From positions 530,734 to 594,733 of the forward strand of contig NZ_BMYJ01000001.1 of NCBI RefSeq assembly GCF_014652215.1: 64,000 nt of DNA, written 5' to 3'. Under the pieces are notes generated by a model that saw only the letters and a program-made list of their open reading frames with translations, was not told where the DNA came from and ran no database searches. The position numbers and the translations under genes are program-made. Positions 28,044-37,457 of the stretch are shown piece by piece (the first letter of the stretch is position 1; every line of letters begins with the position of its first letter). The DNA is from Neogemmobacter tilapiae. GTDB taxonomy: Bacteria; Pseudomonadota; Alphaproteobacteria; Rhodobacterales; Rhodobacteraceae.

Positions 28044-28116
28044 AGATCATCTCCAATAGCGTTTACGATGATTTGCCGATATCGCGCAAAAAACGCAAGG
28101 GCTGAAACGCTGCAGC

Positions 28117-29400
28117 CTATGGCAGATTTTGAGTATGGCCCGACTTTATCCACCGCAAACCCCACCACACCAACCCCAAAGTCACCGGCACCAGACCGGC
28201 CATGACCCATGTCTGGTCCAGATGCGCCCAATGCGCCAAGGGCTTTGCCAGATAACCCAACAAGCCCAAGGCGTAGTAGCTGATCGCCACGACCGATAGG
28301 CCTTCGACGGTGTGTTGCAGCCGCAGTTGCAGATCAGCCCGATGGTCCATGCTGGCGAGCAGTTTCTGGTTCTGCGCTTGGCGTTCGACATCCACCCGCG
28401 TCCGCAGTAGTTCTGCCGCCCGGGCCGCGCGTTCGGCCATCGCGTTCAGACGCACCTCGGCGGATTTCACGGTGCGCATGGCGGGGTCATAGCGGCGCAT
28501 CATAAATTCGCCAAAGCTTTGCCGCCCGGCCACCCGTTCCTCACGCAGCACGGTGATCCTTTGGGCGACGATGGCCTGATAGGCGGCGGTCGCACCAAAG
28601 CGGAAACCGTGCTGGACGGACAACCGCTCCAATTCAGCCGAGATTTGCAGCAGATCATGCAGGGCGGATTCGGCGCCGCCGCTTTCGTCCAGCCGACCCA
28701 CCAGCGCCGACAGGCGCGGGTCCAGATCGTTCAAGACCCGCGTCAGGTCGCGCACACGCGCCAGACCCAGCATCGACATGGCGCGGTAGGTTTCAATCTC
28801 GCACAGCCTTTGCACGATCCGCCCCACCCGGCGCGGGCCGGTGCCAGGGCGCACAAAGACGGCAAAGCGCATATAGCCGCCCTCGTCGATGCGGAAATCG
28901 CCGGCAATCACGGCGGCCCCATCGACCACCCGCGCCACGGCCAGACTTTCGGCCTGCAACCAACCCTCCAGCCGCGCCAGCATCGCAGCCTCATCCTCGG
29001 GCATCTCCTCCACCCGGATCAGCCCGGCCACAAGCCGTTGCGCGGCACTGCCTGCCAACCAGTCCTTGGGGAAAACCTCACCCTCCATCGGGTCAAAGGC
29101 CTGATCCGGCAGCCCTGGCTGAAAGGCCGCATAGGTCACGAATTCGGTATGGCTTTCCCATTTCAGGCTGGCGCGCCCGCCCTGTCCCGTATGGTGCATC
29201 GCCCCCGGCAAGGCTGCCGCCATCCCCTGTGCAGCCAGCCAGTCATTCAGCAACGCCAGATCAGCCCCCCGGTCGCGGTTCACCGAATTGCCGGGCTCTT
29301 TCAGCGCCATGAACACCACATGCGCCGGGGCCTGCAGCACCGGAAAGGGTCGTGCGTGCAATTCGTCAACAAGCGCATGTCGCAAAGGGTGATCCATCAT
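28117..29400 (-). CDS. DUF3422 membrane protein
   Basis: This 427-residue protein has the N-terminal DUF3422 signature (HPLRHALVDELHARPFPVLQAPAHVVFMAL). A long helical middle and two C-terminal transmembrane helices follow (about 365-385 and 393-413). The family is alphaproteobacterial/betaproteobacterial and uncharacterised; two terminal helices suggest inner-membrane anchoring with a cytoplasmic N-terminal domain. A second in-frame ATG one codon on is an equally good start. It lies downstream of the D-lyxose isomerase gene but behind a terminator. Confidence 0.85.
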   Translation of the reverse strand: MMDHPLRHALVDELHARPFPVLQAPAHVVFMALKEPGNSVNRDRGADLALLNDWLAAQGMAAALPGAMHHTGQGGRASLKWESHTEFVTYAAFQPGLPDQAFDPMEGEVFPKDWLAGSAAQRLVAGLIRVEEMPEDEAAMLARLEGWLQAESLAVARVVDGAAVIAGDFRIDEGGYMRFAVFVRPGTGPRRVGRIVQRLCEIETYRAMSMLGLARVRDLTRVLNDLDPRLSALVGRLDESGGAESALHDLLQISAELERLSVQHGFRFGATAAYQAIVAQRITVLREERVAGRQSFGEFMMRRYDPAMRTVKSAEVRLNAMAERAARAAELLRTRVDVERQAQNQKLLASMDHRADLQLRLQHTVEGLSVVAISYYALGLLGYLAKPLAHWAHLDQTWVMAGLVPVTLGLVWWGLRWIKSGHTQNLP

Positions 29401-29434
29401 GCCCCCTGCCTAAACCCCTGCCCCACCACAGAAA

Positions 29435-29467
29435 AGCAAAAGGCTGGCATACATCCGTATGCCAGCC
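29435..29467 (-). terminator. Intrinsic terminator of the D-lyxose isomerase gene
   Basis: On the minus strand an 11-bp perfect stem (GGCTGGCATAC / GTATGCCAGCC, loop GGAT) is followed by TTTTGCTTTTC. It starts 24 bases after the isomerase stop and precedes the DUF3422 gene. Confidence 0.85.
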
Positions 29468-29490
29468 CGCTGTTGCAATTCCGCCAAGCG

Positions 29491-30174
29491 TTAGGCCAGC
29501 CACTTTTCGTAGTCGCTGACCAGCAGATGCGTCGGGGCTACGTCTTCCTCAATATCCGCAAAGCGCCCGATGGGATCGACAAAGATGTTGTCCGTCACAT
29601 CGTCATTCACCGTGCTGACCTCTCCAATCAGCACATCGCCGCCTTCACCCCAGAAAGCATGCCAGTCGCCCGGCATCAGCGTGACCGATTCCCCCGGGGC
29701 CAGCCGCAGCTTGTCGCCCGGCCCATAGTCCCGCGCGATGCCGTCGCACAGCACCCGCCCGCCGCGATCCCGCGCGAAATGGCCTTTGTCGTCAGACCCG
29801 AAAAGTTCCACCACAAGGGTCGCCCCGCCCCGGTTGATGATGTCTTCGGCCTTGATCACATGGGTGTGCATTGGCGAAAGCTGGTCCTGACGGCTGATCA
29901 GCAGCTTTTCCGCATAGCACATGCCACCGCCACGTTGCAGATCGGCCAAAGAGCCGTTCCGCAGGGTGAACAGGAAAAGCCCCATTTCATCATAGCGCCC
30001 CTGCCCATAATCGGTGATGTCCCAGCCCATCCGGCTGTCCACGATCCGCCGCGCGTCGGTGCGGGCCTTGAACTGGTCCGGCGTCCAATAGGCAAAGGGC
30101 GGCAGGACAAAGCCGTAGTGGCGGATCATCTCATCCGCTGCGGCCATGATATCGTTAATTCTTGAGCGTTTCAT
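29491..30174 (-). CDS. D-lyxose ketol-isomerase
   Basis: This 227-residue cupin-type sugar isomerase has metal-binding histidines and glutamate in SPMHTHVIKAEDIINRGG and GDWHAFWGEGGDVLIGEVSTVND. The opening MKRSRINDIMAAADEMIRHYGFVLPPFAYW is typical of D-lyxose isomerase. The enzyme interconverts D-lyxose and D-xylulose, and often D-mannose and D-fructose. A strong ribosome binding site (GGGGAGAG) precedes the ATG. No pentose transport or kinase genes adjoin; the polyol operon 14 kb away is the nearest sugar locus. Confidence 0.9.
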   Translation of the reverse strand: MKRSRINDIMAAADEMIRHYGFVLPPFAYWTPDQFKARTDARRIVDSRMGWDITDYGQGRYDEMGLFLFTLRNGSLADLQRGGGMCYAEKLLISRQDQLSPMHTHVIKAEDIINRGGATLVVELFGSDDKGHFARDRGGRVLCDGIARDYGPGDKLRLAPGESVTLMPGDWHAFWGEGGDVLIGEVSTVNDDVTDNIFVDPIGRFADIEEDVAPTHLLVSDYEKWLA

Positions 30175-30245
30175 CGGTCTCTCCCCGTTTCGCGCGACTA
30201 TAGCCGCCCGAAATGCCCCAGCAAGCCATCCTCATCTTTTCTTCA

Positions 30246-30327
30246 AAAATATCCTGGGGGGAGCCCGCAGGGCGGGGGGCAAAGCCCCCTCGAACGCCTA
30301 GGCTTATGGCAAAAGGCCATGCCGCTG
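30246..30327. repeat. Partial second copy of the 245-bp inverted-repeat element
   Basis: The end at 30300-30327 matches the right arm of the element at 17669-17696 at 27 of 28 positions. The preceding GGGGGGCAAAGCCCCCTCGAACGCCTAGG corresponds to the inverted left end of that element (17476-17508). It occupies the gap between the isomerase promoter and the PuuD-like stop and abuts that stop codon. Only one boundary arm is present. Confidence 0.7.
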
Positions 30328-30329
30328 CT

Positions 30330-31100
30330 TTACGCTGAAACCCGCGCCCAGGTGGCGCAGGCCTGACCGAAGGCCTCAAACAGCGGCCGCGAGACTGGGT
30401 CGCCCGCGGCATTCCATTCCGGGTGCCATTGCACCGACAGGGTGAAGCCCGGCGCATCCGCCACATAGATCGCCTCGGGCGTGCCATCCGGCGCCAGCCC
30501 GTCGATCATCACCCGACTGCCGGGGCGGTTGATACCCTGCCCGTGCAGCGTGTTCGTCATCACCTCCTCCGCGCCCATCAGCCGGGCGAAAACGCCACCG
30601 GGGGTAAACCGCACCGGGTGGCGCAGCGCGAACTTTTCTTCCAGCGTGCCGTCGGGGGGCATCCGGTGGTTCATGCGGCCCGGCAGGTCGCGGATTTCGG
30701 GGTAAAGCGTGCCGCCCATCGCCACGTTCACCTCTTGAAAGCCGCGGCAGACGCCAAGGAAAGGCTGGCCCCTATCCACACAAGCGCGGATCAGCGGCAG
30801 AGTGATGGCATCGCGGCCCCGGTCAAAGGCACCGTGGGCGGGGGTTTCATCCTCGCCATATTCGCTGGGATGGACGTTCGGGCGGCCGCCGGTCAGCAGG
30901 AAGCCATCGCAAAGATCCAGAAGTTCGGGCACGGAAATCAGTTTCGGATCGGTCGGGATGATCAGCGGCACGCAGCCCGAGACTTGCGAGACGGCCTCGG
31001 AGTTCATCACGCCACCGGCATGGACGGGATAAGTCTCATGCAAGAAGGCGGAATTGCCGATGATGCCCACGACCGGGCGGGAATTGGCACGCATGTTCAT
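30330..31100 (-). CDS. PuuD-like gamma-glutamyl amidohydrolase (peptidase C26)
   Basis: This 256-residue class I glutamine-amidotransferase-like protein has the nucleophile Cys in [17 protein letters not shown]. The catalytic His/Glu are in [10 protein letters not shown] near residue 225. Members hydrolyse gamma-glutamyl-GABA or related gamma-glutamyl amides in putrescine catabolism; other C26 hydrolases have different substrates. No other puu genes are nearby, so the assignment is at family level. It is upstream of and in the same direction as the D-lyxose isomerase, separated by the repeat. Confidence 0.87.
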   Translation of the reverse strand: MNMRANSRPVVGIIGNSAFLHETYPVHAGGVMNSEAVSQVSGCVPLIIPTDPKLISVPELLDLCDGFLLTGGRPNVHPSEYGEDETPAHGAFDRGRDAITLPLIRACVDRGQPFLGVCRGFQEVNVAMGGTLYPEIRDLPGRMNHRMPPDGTLEEKFALRHPVRFTPGGVFARLMGAEEVMTNTLHGQGINRPGSRVMIDGLAPDGTPEAIYVADAPGFTLSVQWHPEWNAAGDPVSRPLFEAFGQACATWARVSA

Positions 31101-31288
31101 GGTTTGGGTCCAGCTTTGTCAGCATATTCTGCCCTTGCGGGGTCCGCTTGCCTAGCCCCCGATCCGCGCGCGAACCGTGCAGGGCTGCACAATGGAGCGA
31201 TTGCCTGCGCAAAAGGCAGAGATCACGCGCAGTTGCCTTGCAAGTGATCGGCGCATGGCGATGCTGGCCGAAACAAGGGAGACGCTTG

Positions 31289-31642
31289 ATGAAACAGATG
31301 ATGATCCTTGCCGTTGCGGCGCTTTGGCTGGGCCAGCCGGGGGCTGCGCAGGACGCCCATGCGGGCCACAATATGGCCGATGTGGAGGGTCCGGCGAATG
31401 ACGCCTTTAAGGCGGCGAATGAGACGATGCACAAGGACATGGCTATCCCGCTGACGGGGGATGCCGATGTGGATTTCATCCAAGGCATGATCCCGCATCA
31501 CGAAGGCGCGGTCGCCATGGCGCGGATCGTGCTGGAACATGGGGATGACCCGGAGGTGCGGAAGCTGGCCGAGGCGGTGATTGCCGCACAAGAGGGCGAG
31601 ATTGCCTGGATGAAGGAGTGGTTGGCGAAACAGGGGATGTGA
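31289..31642 (+). CDS. Secreted DUF305 protein
   Basis: From [21 protein letters not shown] at 31289 the product has 117 residues and a signal peptide. A DAHAGHNM segment and the DUF305 core [53 protein letters not shown] follow. The HH pair and methionines suggest metal (often copper) binding in the periplasm. AAGGGAG upstream supports this start over the longer frame at 31148. The function is not established for the family. Confidence 0.87.
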   Translation: MKQMMILAVAALWLGQPGAAQDAHAGHNMADVEGPANDAFKAANETMHKDMAIPLTGDADVDFIQGMIPHHEGAVAMARIVLEHGDDPEVRKLAEAVIAAQEGEIAWMKEWLAKQGM

Positions 31643-31645
31643 GCT

Positions 31646-31760
31646 CCCCCTCCCCATCCCTCCCCCACAAGGGGGGAGGGGGCACCTCGATCTCGGGCAC
31701 AGCGATTGGCACGGCGCGCGTTCCCCTCCCCCTTGTGGGGAGGGGTTAGGGGTGGGGGGC
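31646..31760. repeat. C-rich/G-rich paired intergenic repeat, copy 2
   Basis: A C-rich unit (31646-31682) and a G-rich unit (31721-31760) repeat the architecture seen at 12521-12639. The G-rich unit is nearly identical to its counterpart at 12600-12639. It runs into the 3' end of the aminotransferase gene and supplies that protein's last residues (APHP) and TAA stop. Both copies lie between convergent genes. Confidence 0.75.
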
Positions 31761-32957
31761 AAACGCCGCCTTGCCTGCCGCCGCGACCGCCCCGGCCCCA
31801 TGGGCGATGCCCAAGGCATTGAGTCCCGCCTCGATCACGCCAATCGCGCCCAGCGTCATATGGGCGTTCACATGGCCCATATGCGCCAGCCGCAGCCAGC
31901 CGTCGGCCTTGGGGTCTTCGGGCGTGCCCATCCCAAGCCCGACACCCAGCGTCAGCCCTGCTTCGGCCTCGACCCAAGTGCGCAGCCTTGTCGCGTCCGG
32001 TGCGCCCAGCCGGATTGAGGTGACCGCGCCCGCCCTTGCCGCTGGAGCGGCGACATTCAGGCCGATGGCGGCATTGCCCTGCCCCCAGCATTCGACCGCC
32101 GCCCAGACCGCGCGGGCCAGACGGGCGTGGCGTTGATGGACTTGGGCCAAGCCTTCCTCGAAAATCATGTCGAGCGCAGCGCGCAAGGCGAACAGGTGAT
32201 GCGTGGGCGCGGTGCCGTGCCAGTATTCCCAGAACTCACCGGGCGCGGGATTGGCCCTTGGCCCCCAGTTCCAATAGGGCGTCCGCAGACCCGCCCCCTG
32301 CCCCGCCAGACGCGCCTTTTCGGAAAACCAGACAAAGACCATGCCAGCGGGCGTCATCAGCCCCTTCTGGCTGGCGGCTAGGGTCACATCCACACCCCAT
32401 TCGTCCATCCGATAGTCATCGCAGCCCAGAGACGCGATGCAATCCACGCAAAACAGCGCCCCGTGGCCCGCCGCGTCGATGGCCGCGCGAATGGCTTTCA
32501 CGTCTGATTTGACGCTGGTCGCCGTATCGACCTGTGTCATCAGAACGGCTTTGATCTGGCCCGAGGTATCCGCCCGCAAGGCAGCCTCCACCTGTGCCGG
32601 ATCAGCCGCCGAACGTTTGCCGAAATCCAAGAGGTCAACTTCAACCCCCAGCGCGCGCAGGGCATTGGCCCAGCCATGGCCGAAATTGCCACAGGCCAGC
32701 ACCAGAACCCGGTCGCCACGTGAGAACAGGTTGGTATCCACCGCCTCCCACCCGGCATGGCCATTGCCGATATAGGCCGCCAGATGGCCCTGCGTTCCCG
32801 CCAACCGTTTCAGATCGGCCCAAAGGCCGGAGATCATATCCACCAATTCGCCCGCATAAATGTTCGGCGAAGGGCGCTGCATTGCCGCCAGAACCCGGTC
32901 TGGCAGGACAGAGGGGCCGGGAATGGCCAGATAACGGCGACCGTTGGCAAGGGACAT
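31746..32957 (-). CDS. Class V aminotransferase (serine-/alanine-glyoxylate type)
   Basis: This 403-residue PLP enzyme from MSLANGRRYLAIPGPSVLP has the PLP lysine in DVTLAASQKGLMTPAGM and the aspartate in FCVDCIASLGCDD. The fold is that of alanine-glyoxylate/serine-glyoxylate or related aminotransferases; exact donors cannot be fixed. AAAGGAATCCCACTC before ATG 32957 supports this start over the in-frame ATG nine codons upstream. The C-terminal residues APHP and the stop are encoded by the G-rich repeat. Confidence 0.88.
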   Translation of the reverse strand: MSLANGRRYLAIPGPSVLPDRVLAAMQRPSPNIYAGELVDMISGLWADLKRLAGTQGHLAAYIGNGHAGWEAVDTNLFSRGDRVLVLACGNFGHGWANALRALGVEVDLLDFGKRSAADPAQVEAALRADTSGQIKAVLMTQVDTATSVKSDVKAIRAAIDAAGHGALFCVDCIASLGCDDYRMDEWGVDVTLAASQKGLMTPAGMVFVWFSEKARLAGQGAGLRTPYWNWGPRANPAPGEFWEYWHGTAPTHHLFALRAALDMIFEEGLAQVHQRHARLARAVWAAVECWGQGNAAIGLNVAAPAARAGAVTSIRLGAPDATRLRTWVEAEAGLTLGVGLGMGTPEDPKADGWLRLAHMGHVNAHMTLGAIGVIEAGLNALGIAHGAGAVAAAGKAAFAPHP

Positions 32958-33037
32958 GAGTGGGATTCCTTTCTGCTGAAGCATGGCTAAGCCCCCCCTT
33001 GCTGGACAGCAAGGCCCCCCGGCGCTAGACCGCTGGA

Positions 33038-34774
33038 ATGACGACGAAACGCCCCTCGCTTTTGGCCCGCTTTTGGCGCGGCTATCTGGCCCGCCACTGG
33101 GGGCTTATGCTGCTGGCGCTGGTCCTGATGGCGGTCGAAGGGGCGACCCTTGGCGCGCTGAGCTGGATGATCGAGCCGCTGTTTGACAAAGTTTTCGCGG
33201 CGGGCGGCGATGCAGCGCTGTTGCCAGTGGGGCTGGGCATTCTGGGGCTGTTCGTGGTGCGGGCGATCACCTCGGTCGGGGGGCGCGTGGTCATTGCCGC
33301 CGTCTCGCAGCGGGTGGCGGCGGCGATGCAGGGCGATCTGCTGCGGCATCTGCTGACGCTGGATCTGCGCTTTTTCCAGCGGCATCCGCCCGGCGCGCTG
33401 ATCGAGCGCGTGCAGGGCGACACTTTGGCGGTGCAGGGCGTCTGGGCCTCGCTTGTCACGGGGCTGGGGCGTGATCTGGTGGCGCTGCTGGGGCTGTTTG
33501 CCGTGGCGCTGTCGATTGACTGGCGCTGGACCTTGGCCGCGCTGATCGGGGCGCCGCTGCTGATCCTGCCTGCGGCCGCGCTGCAACGCTATATCCGTCG
33601 CAAGACGGGGCAATTGCGTGATCAGGCGGGGGCGAGGGCGACGCGGCTGGATGAGATTTTTCACGGCATGGGCGCGATCAAGCTGAACCAGATGGAGGGC
33701 TATCAGGCCAGCCGCTTTGACAGCATCCTTTTGCGCATCCGCCGTGCCGAGGTGAAGATGGCCACAGGCCGTGCCACGATGCCCGCGCTGATCGACGTGG
33801 TGACGGGGATCGGGTTCTTTGCCGTGCTGTTGCTGGGCGGACGCGAGGTGGCCGAGGGCCAGCGGACGACGGGGGAGTTCATGGCGTTCTTTACTGCCAT
33901 GTCGCTGACGTTCCAGCCGATCCGCCGCTTGGGCGATTTGGCCGGGGTCTGGCAGATTGCAGCGGCATCGCTGGAGCGGATCTATGCCCTGTTCGACACG
34001 CCTGCCCCGGTACAGGCGACGGGGTTAGTGCCTGCCATCGCTTTGCCACCGGAAGTGGTGTTTCAGGATGTAGGCTTTGGTTATGGCGATGCGCCGGTTC
34101 TGAATGGGTTGAGCTTTACCGCCCCGGCGGGGCGGATGACGGCGCTGGTGGGGGCCTCGGGCGCGGGGAAAAGCACGGTGTTTCATCTGCTGACCGGGCT
34201 GGAACAGGCGCAGACGGGGCAGATTACCTTGGGCGGGGCCGATCTGGCAGCGCTGCCTTTGGAGGTCTTGCGGCGTCAGATTGCGGTCGTGTCGCAGGAT
34301 ACGGGGTTGTTTGACGAAACCCTGCGCGAAAACATCCTGCTGGGGCGCGCGGTCTCCGCCGACCGTCTGGATGCAGCCCTGCAAGCGGCCCATGTGACGC
34401 CCTTTCTGCCGGGCCTTACGGATGGTCTGGATACGCCCGCTGGCCCGCGTGGTTCGGCCCTGTCGGGGGGGCAGCGGCAAAGGGTGGCCATCGCCCGCGC
34501 CATCCTGCGCAATGCGCCCCTGCTGCTGCTGGACGAGGCGACAAGCGCCTTGGACGCCGAAAGCGAAAGGCTGGTGGCCGAGGCTTTGCAGAACGTGGGC
34601 AAGGGGCGGACGACCCTGGTCATCGCGCACCGTCTGTCGACCATCCGGGCCGCTGACAAGATCGTGGTGATGGATCAGGGCCGTGTGGTTGAGGAAGGCA
34701 CGCATGACAGCCTTTTGGCGGCAGGCGGGCGTTATGCCGAACTGGTTCGTCTGCAATCAACCTTGCCCGGTTAG
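33038..34774 (+). CDS. ABC transporter, fused permease/ATPase (MsbA-like)
   Basis: The protein has 578 residues. An N-terminal exporter-type transmembrane domain of six helices (about 20-300) is followed by an ATPase domain with Walker A GASGAGKST, signature [16 protein letters not shown] and Walker B LLLLDEATSALDAES. It acts as a homodimer in the inner membrane and resembles lipid A/multidrug exporters (MsbA/LmrA). It lies 37 bases upstream of ygfZ. Its substrate is not determinable. Confidence 0.92.
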   Translation: MTTKRPSLLARFWRGYLARHWGLMLLALVLMAVEGATLGALSWMIEPLFDKVFAAGGDAALLPVGLGILGLFVVRAITSVGGRVVIAAVSQRVAAAMQGDLLRHLLTLDLRFFQRHPPGALIERVQGDTLAVQGVWASLVTGLGRDLVALLGLFAVALSIDWRWTLAALIGAPLLILPAAALQRYIRRKTGQLRDQAGARATRLDEIFHGMGAIKLNQMEGYQASRFDSILLRIRRAEVKMATGRATMPALIDVVTGIGFFAVLLLGGREVAEGQRTTGEFMAFFTAMSLTFQPIRRLGDLAGVWQIAAASLERIYALFDTPAPVQATGLVPAIALPPEVVFQDVGFGYGDAPVLNGLSFTAPAGRMTALVGASGAGKSTVFHLLTGLEQAQTGQITLGGADLAALPLEVLRRQIAVVSQDTGLFDETLRENILLGRAVSADRLDAALQAAHVTPFLPGLTDGLDTPAGPRGSALSGGQRQRVAIARAILRNAPLLLLDEATSALDAESERLVAEALQNVGKGRTTLVIAHRLSTIRAADKIVVMDQGRVVEEGTHDSLLAAGGRYAELVRLQSTLPG

Positions 34775-34811
34775 GGCTTTCGCTTGGCCACAGGCGGCCT
34801 ATATTCACCGC

Positions 34812-35561
34812 ATGAACATGCGCCGCCTTTACCGCCTGACCGGCCCCGATGCCCTGCCCTTTCTGCAAGGCTTGGTGACCAATGATGTCCTGCCCTTGGC
34901 CAAGGGGCCGGGGCTTGTCTATGCCGCGCTTCTGACGCCGCAGGGCAAGTATCTGGCCGATTTCTTTGTCGGACAAACGGCGCATGGCCTGATCCTTGAT
35001 CTGCCCGAGGTTTTGGCCGAGGCGACGATCCGCCGCCTTTCGATGTATCGCCTGCGGGCCGATGTGCAGATCGCACCGGTGCCGGAGCTGTTCATTCATC
35101 GCGGGCTTGGCCCCTGCCCTGCGGATGGCTTTGCTGATCCGCGTGATGCGTCGCTGGGCTGGTGGGCAGTGCGCGATGTGCCACCAGAGGCGGATGGCAC
35201 CGATTGGACCGCACTGCGCGTGGCGGCGCTGGTGCCCGAGGCGGGGGTCGAGCTGATCCCGGATGACAGCTATATCCTTGAGGCGGGGTTTGAACGCCTG
35301 CACGGTGTCGATTTCCGCAAGGGCTGTTATGTCGGGCAAGAGGTGACGGCCCGCATGAAGCACAAGACGGAATTACGCAAAGGTTTGGTAAAGGTCGCGG
35401 TGGAAGGTGCGGCCCCTGTGGGCACGCCGATCTTGGCGAATGGCAAGGAGGCGGGCATCTTGTTCAGCCAATCGGGCGGGCAGGCCATCGCGTGGATGCG
35501 GCATGACCGGATCCAGCCGGTCATGCAGGCGGGCGACGCCTTGGTGCGCCCGCGGGATTAG
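34812..35561 (+). CDS. ygfZ: YgfZ-type folate-binding Fe-S protein maturation factor
   Basis: This 249-residue protein of the GcvT-like YgfZ family carries the signature DFRKGCYVGQEVTARM, with the conserved Cys of KGC-[YF]-x-GQE. The N-terminus MNMRRLYRLTGPDALPFLQGLVTND fits. It binds folate and supports maturation or repair of certain Fe-S enzymes. The frame extends upstream into the ABC gene, but 34812 is the family-consistent start. It is convergent with efp. Confidence 0.93.
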   Translation: MNMRRLYRLTGPDALPFLQGLVTNDVLPLAKGPGLVYAALLTPQGKYLADFFVGQTAHGLILDLPEVLAEATIRRLSMYRLRADVQIAPVPELFIHRGLGPCPADGFADPRDASLGWWAVRDVPPEADGTDWTALRVAALVPEAGVELIPDDSYILEAGFERLHGVDFRKGCYVGQEVTARMKHKTELRKGLVKVAVEGAAPVGTPILANGKEAGILFSQSGGQAIAWMRHDRIQPVMQAGDALVRPRD

Positions 35562-35564
35562 GGC

Positions 35565-36128
35565 TTAGGCCCGCTCGGAATACTCCATCAGTTCCGTATG
35601 CACGATGATCTCTTCATCCGGCCCCACGAAGGGCGGGATCATGATCCGCACGCCATTGTCGAGGATCGCTGGCTTAAAGCTGTTCGCCGCTGTCTGACCC
35701 TTCATCACCGGCTCGGTTTCTGCCACGCGGCATTTCACCTTTTGCGGAATCTGCACCGACAGGGGTTCATCGCCGAAATACTGGATCGTCGCGGTCATCC
35801 CGTCTTGCAGGAAGGGCCGACGGTCGCCCAACAGGTCGGCATCCAGCTCGGTCTGTTCAAAGGTCTCGCTATCCATGAACACCAAGCGCCCATCGGTTTC
35901 ATACAGGAACTGCTGTTCCTTCAGATCCAGGCGCACCTCTTCGACCTTGTCTTCCGACCGAAAGCGTTCGTTCAGCTTGCGTCCGTCGCGCAGGTTCTTC
36001 AATTCCACCTGTGCAAAAGCCCCGCCTTTGCCCGGCTTCACGTGATTCACCTTCACCGCAGCCCACAATCCCCCGTCATGGTCAAGGATCGCGCCGGGGC
36101 GGATTTCGTTTCCATTGATCTTCGGCAT
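35565..36128 (-). CDS. efp: Elongation factor P
   Basis: EF-P has 187 residues with KOW-like, OB and C-terminal domains. The loop [11 protein letters not shown] places Lys34 at the position that is beta-lysylated in enterobacteria. It relieves ribosome stalling at polyproline motifs. The end is convergent with ygfZ, with a gap of 3 bases between the two stops. No epmA or epmB gene is in the window. Confidence 0.97.
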   Translation of the reverse strand: MPKINGNEIRPGAILDHDGGLWAAVKVNHVKPGKGGAFAQVELKNLRDGRKLNERFRSEDKVEEVRLDLKEQQFLYETDGRLVFMDSETFEQTELDADLLGDRRPFLQDGMTATIQYFGDEPLSVQIPQKVKCRVAETEPVMKGQTAANSFKPAILDNGVRIMIPPFVGPDEEIIVHTELMEYSERA

Positions 36129-36278
36129 GACAGTTCCGTGAATAAAAGGTTGATCGGTTGCGACACTGCCCTATATAGCGGGGGCGGACAGGGGGCAAGC
36201 CAACCAAATCTGGCCCCTCCCCCCATATAAGCCATGCGCAAGACGCATGGCCGACATGTCAAAGAAAGTTGTCCGAAT

Positions 36279-36303
36279 CGATTGTAATCGGGGATATTCC
36301 CCG
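36279..36303. promoter_or_regulatory. Overlapping dyad symmetries upstream of the 108-residue protein gene
   Basis: CGATT-GT-AATCG (36279-36290) and CGGGGA-TAT-TCCCCG (36289-36303) lie side by side about 42 bases before the ATG at 36345. They may be operator sites, or a leader hairpin of that gene. Position and symmetry are the only support. Confidence 0.3.
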
Positions 36304-36344
36304 GACCTCGGAAGAACAAAAGTTCAAAAGAAAAGGACTTCCCA

Positions 36345-36671
36345 ATGGCGGACCTGATTGACAGCACGGCGTTCAACTTTGAACAAGGCCAGCGCGCGCG
36401 CAAGCTTTTTGCCGCCGTGGTGCTGGCTGCGCTGGATGACGCCATTGCCGACGATAAGAAGTATGGAAACGGCCCCGACCAGATCGCCCGCTGGGCGCGT
36501 TCGCGTGATGGGCGCGAAGTCTTGTCCTGTGCCGGGATTGACCCGAACGAACGTGTGGTCAAAGGCCTGATGGAGTTCGTCGGCAAAGGCATCCGCACCT
36601 CGGTCGCTTTGTCGCGCGAGGAAAGCGAACGCCGTCATGCGGCAGAGCTGGATCAGGCGGAAGCCGCCTGA
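36345..36671 (+). CDS. Small conserved alphaproteobacterial protein (probably DUF6280)
   Basis: This 108-residue, mostly helical soluble protein has the segments DSTAFNFEQGQRARKLFAAVVLAALDDAIADDKKYGNG and ARSRDGREVLSCAGIDPNERVVKGLMEFV. I associate it with a Rhodobacterales-restricted family (I believe DUF6280); no function is known to me. AAAAGGACTTCCC precedes the ATG. It is bracketed by an upstream dyad and a strong terminator, consistent with a highly expressed single-gene unit. Confidence 0.75.
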   Translation: MADLIDSTAFNFEQGQRARKLFAAVVLAALDDAIADDKKYGNGPDQIARWARSRDGREVLSCAGIDPNERVVKGLMEFVGKGIRTSVALSREESERRHAAELDQAEAA

Positions 36672-36691
36672 TCTACGCTTCATCGAATATG

Positions 36692-36717
36692 AAAAAGCGC
36701 CCCAAGGGGCGCTTTTT
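36692..36717. terminator. Bidirectional intrinsic terminator
   Basis: AAAAAGCGCCCC and GGGGCGCTTTTT form a 12-bp perfect stem with AA in the loop, giving T5 on both strands. It lies 20 bases after the 108-residue protein gene and 32 bases beyond the stop of the convergent PopZ-like gene. Confidence 0.92.
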
Positions 36718-36749
36718 GCGTTTCTGGTTTTGCGTGTCGGGGGAATGAC

Positions 36750-37457
36750 TTATTCGATCCCGCGCGACATCAGCGCCCGCGCGATTTCCGCACGCACCAG
36801 TTTGCGCACGTTCCGCGTGATCCTTTCGCCGAATTCGCCCTGCAATTCGGCGCGCAACACTTCACGCACCAGATCGCGCAGGGCGTCGGCCCCCATGCCC
36901 AGCAGCGGGCCTTCGTCTTCCGCCGTCAGGTCGGGCAGTTCCTCAACCAATTCTTCGGCTTTCGGCGTTTCCTCGCGTTCGGCGCGACGCTCGCTGAGTT
37001 CGACCACAACGCCCGTTGCAGGGGCTTCCTCGGGGACCGTTTCTTCAACCATCGCCTGCGCCAAGGCCGCAATCACCGCGTCCATCGGATCAACGGGGTC
37101 CGCCGCTGCGATAGGCGCTGGCGGTGCGTCGGGGGCCGTCGGCATGTCCGGTGCAGGCGGCGCTTCGGCCACCACAGGCTCGGGCGTCACGCTGACCAGC
37201 GTTACCACAGGTTCCACCTTGGCTTTCGTCGCGCGCGGTTTCGGCGCAGCTTTTGCCTTGGGGGGTTTCACCGAGGCGACCGGCTCTTCCACCCGCAGGG
37301 CGGGGGTCAGCAGCAGCTTGTCTGACACCGGCTCCTCCACAGGTTTCAGCGCCGCAATGCGAATCGCGCGGCTTTTCGGCAATTTTTCTTCGGACACAAG
37401 ACGCCGGATCGAGGACAAAACGTCCCCGCCGCCGACGGAACCCAATTGTTCAGACAT
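36750..37457 (-). CDS. PopZ-like polar organising protein (DUF2497-type), divergent
   Basis: This 235-residue protein has three parts. A short N-terminal helix, GGGDVLSSIRRLVSEEK, matches the SMEDILASIRRIISED-type motif of PopZ/DUF2497. A disordered Pro/Ala/Glu/Val-rich middle spans about 45-190. The C-terminal helices are LRDLVREVLRAELQGEF and RNVRKLVRAEIARAL, which match the oligomerisation region of PopZ. PopZ forms polar condensates that anchor chromosome centromeres and cell-cycle proteins. Homology is my reading of short motifs, not a search. The gene is a single unit with GGCCGGGG before the ATG. Confidence 0.6.
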   Translation of the reverse strand: MSEQLGSVGGGDVLSSIRRLVSEEKLPKSRAIRIAALKPVEEPVSDKLLLTPALRVEEPVASVKPPKAKAAPKPRATKAKVEPVVTLVSVTPEPVVAEAPPAPDMPTAPDAPPAPIAAADPVDPMDAVIAALAQAMVEETVPEEAPATGVVVELSERRAEREETPKAEELVEELPDLTAEDEGPLLGMGADALRDLVREVLRAELQGEFGERITRNVRKLVRAEIARALMSRGIE

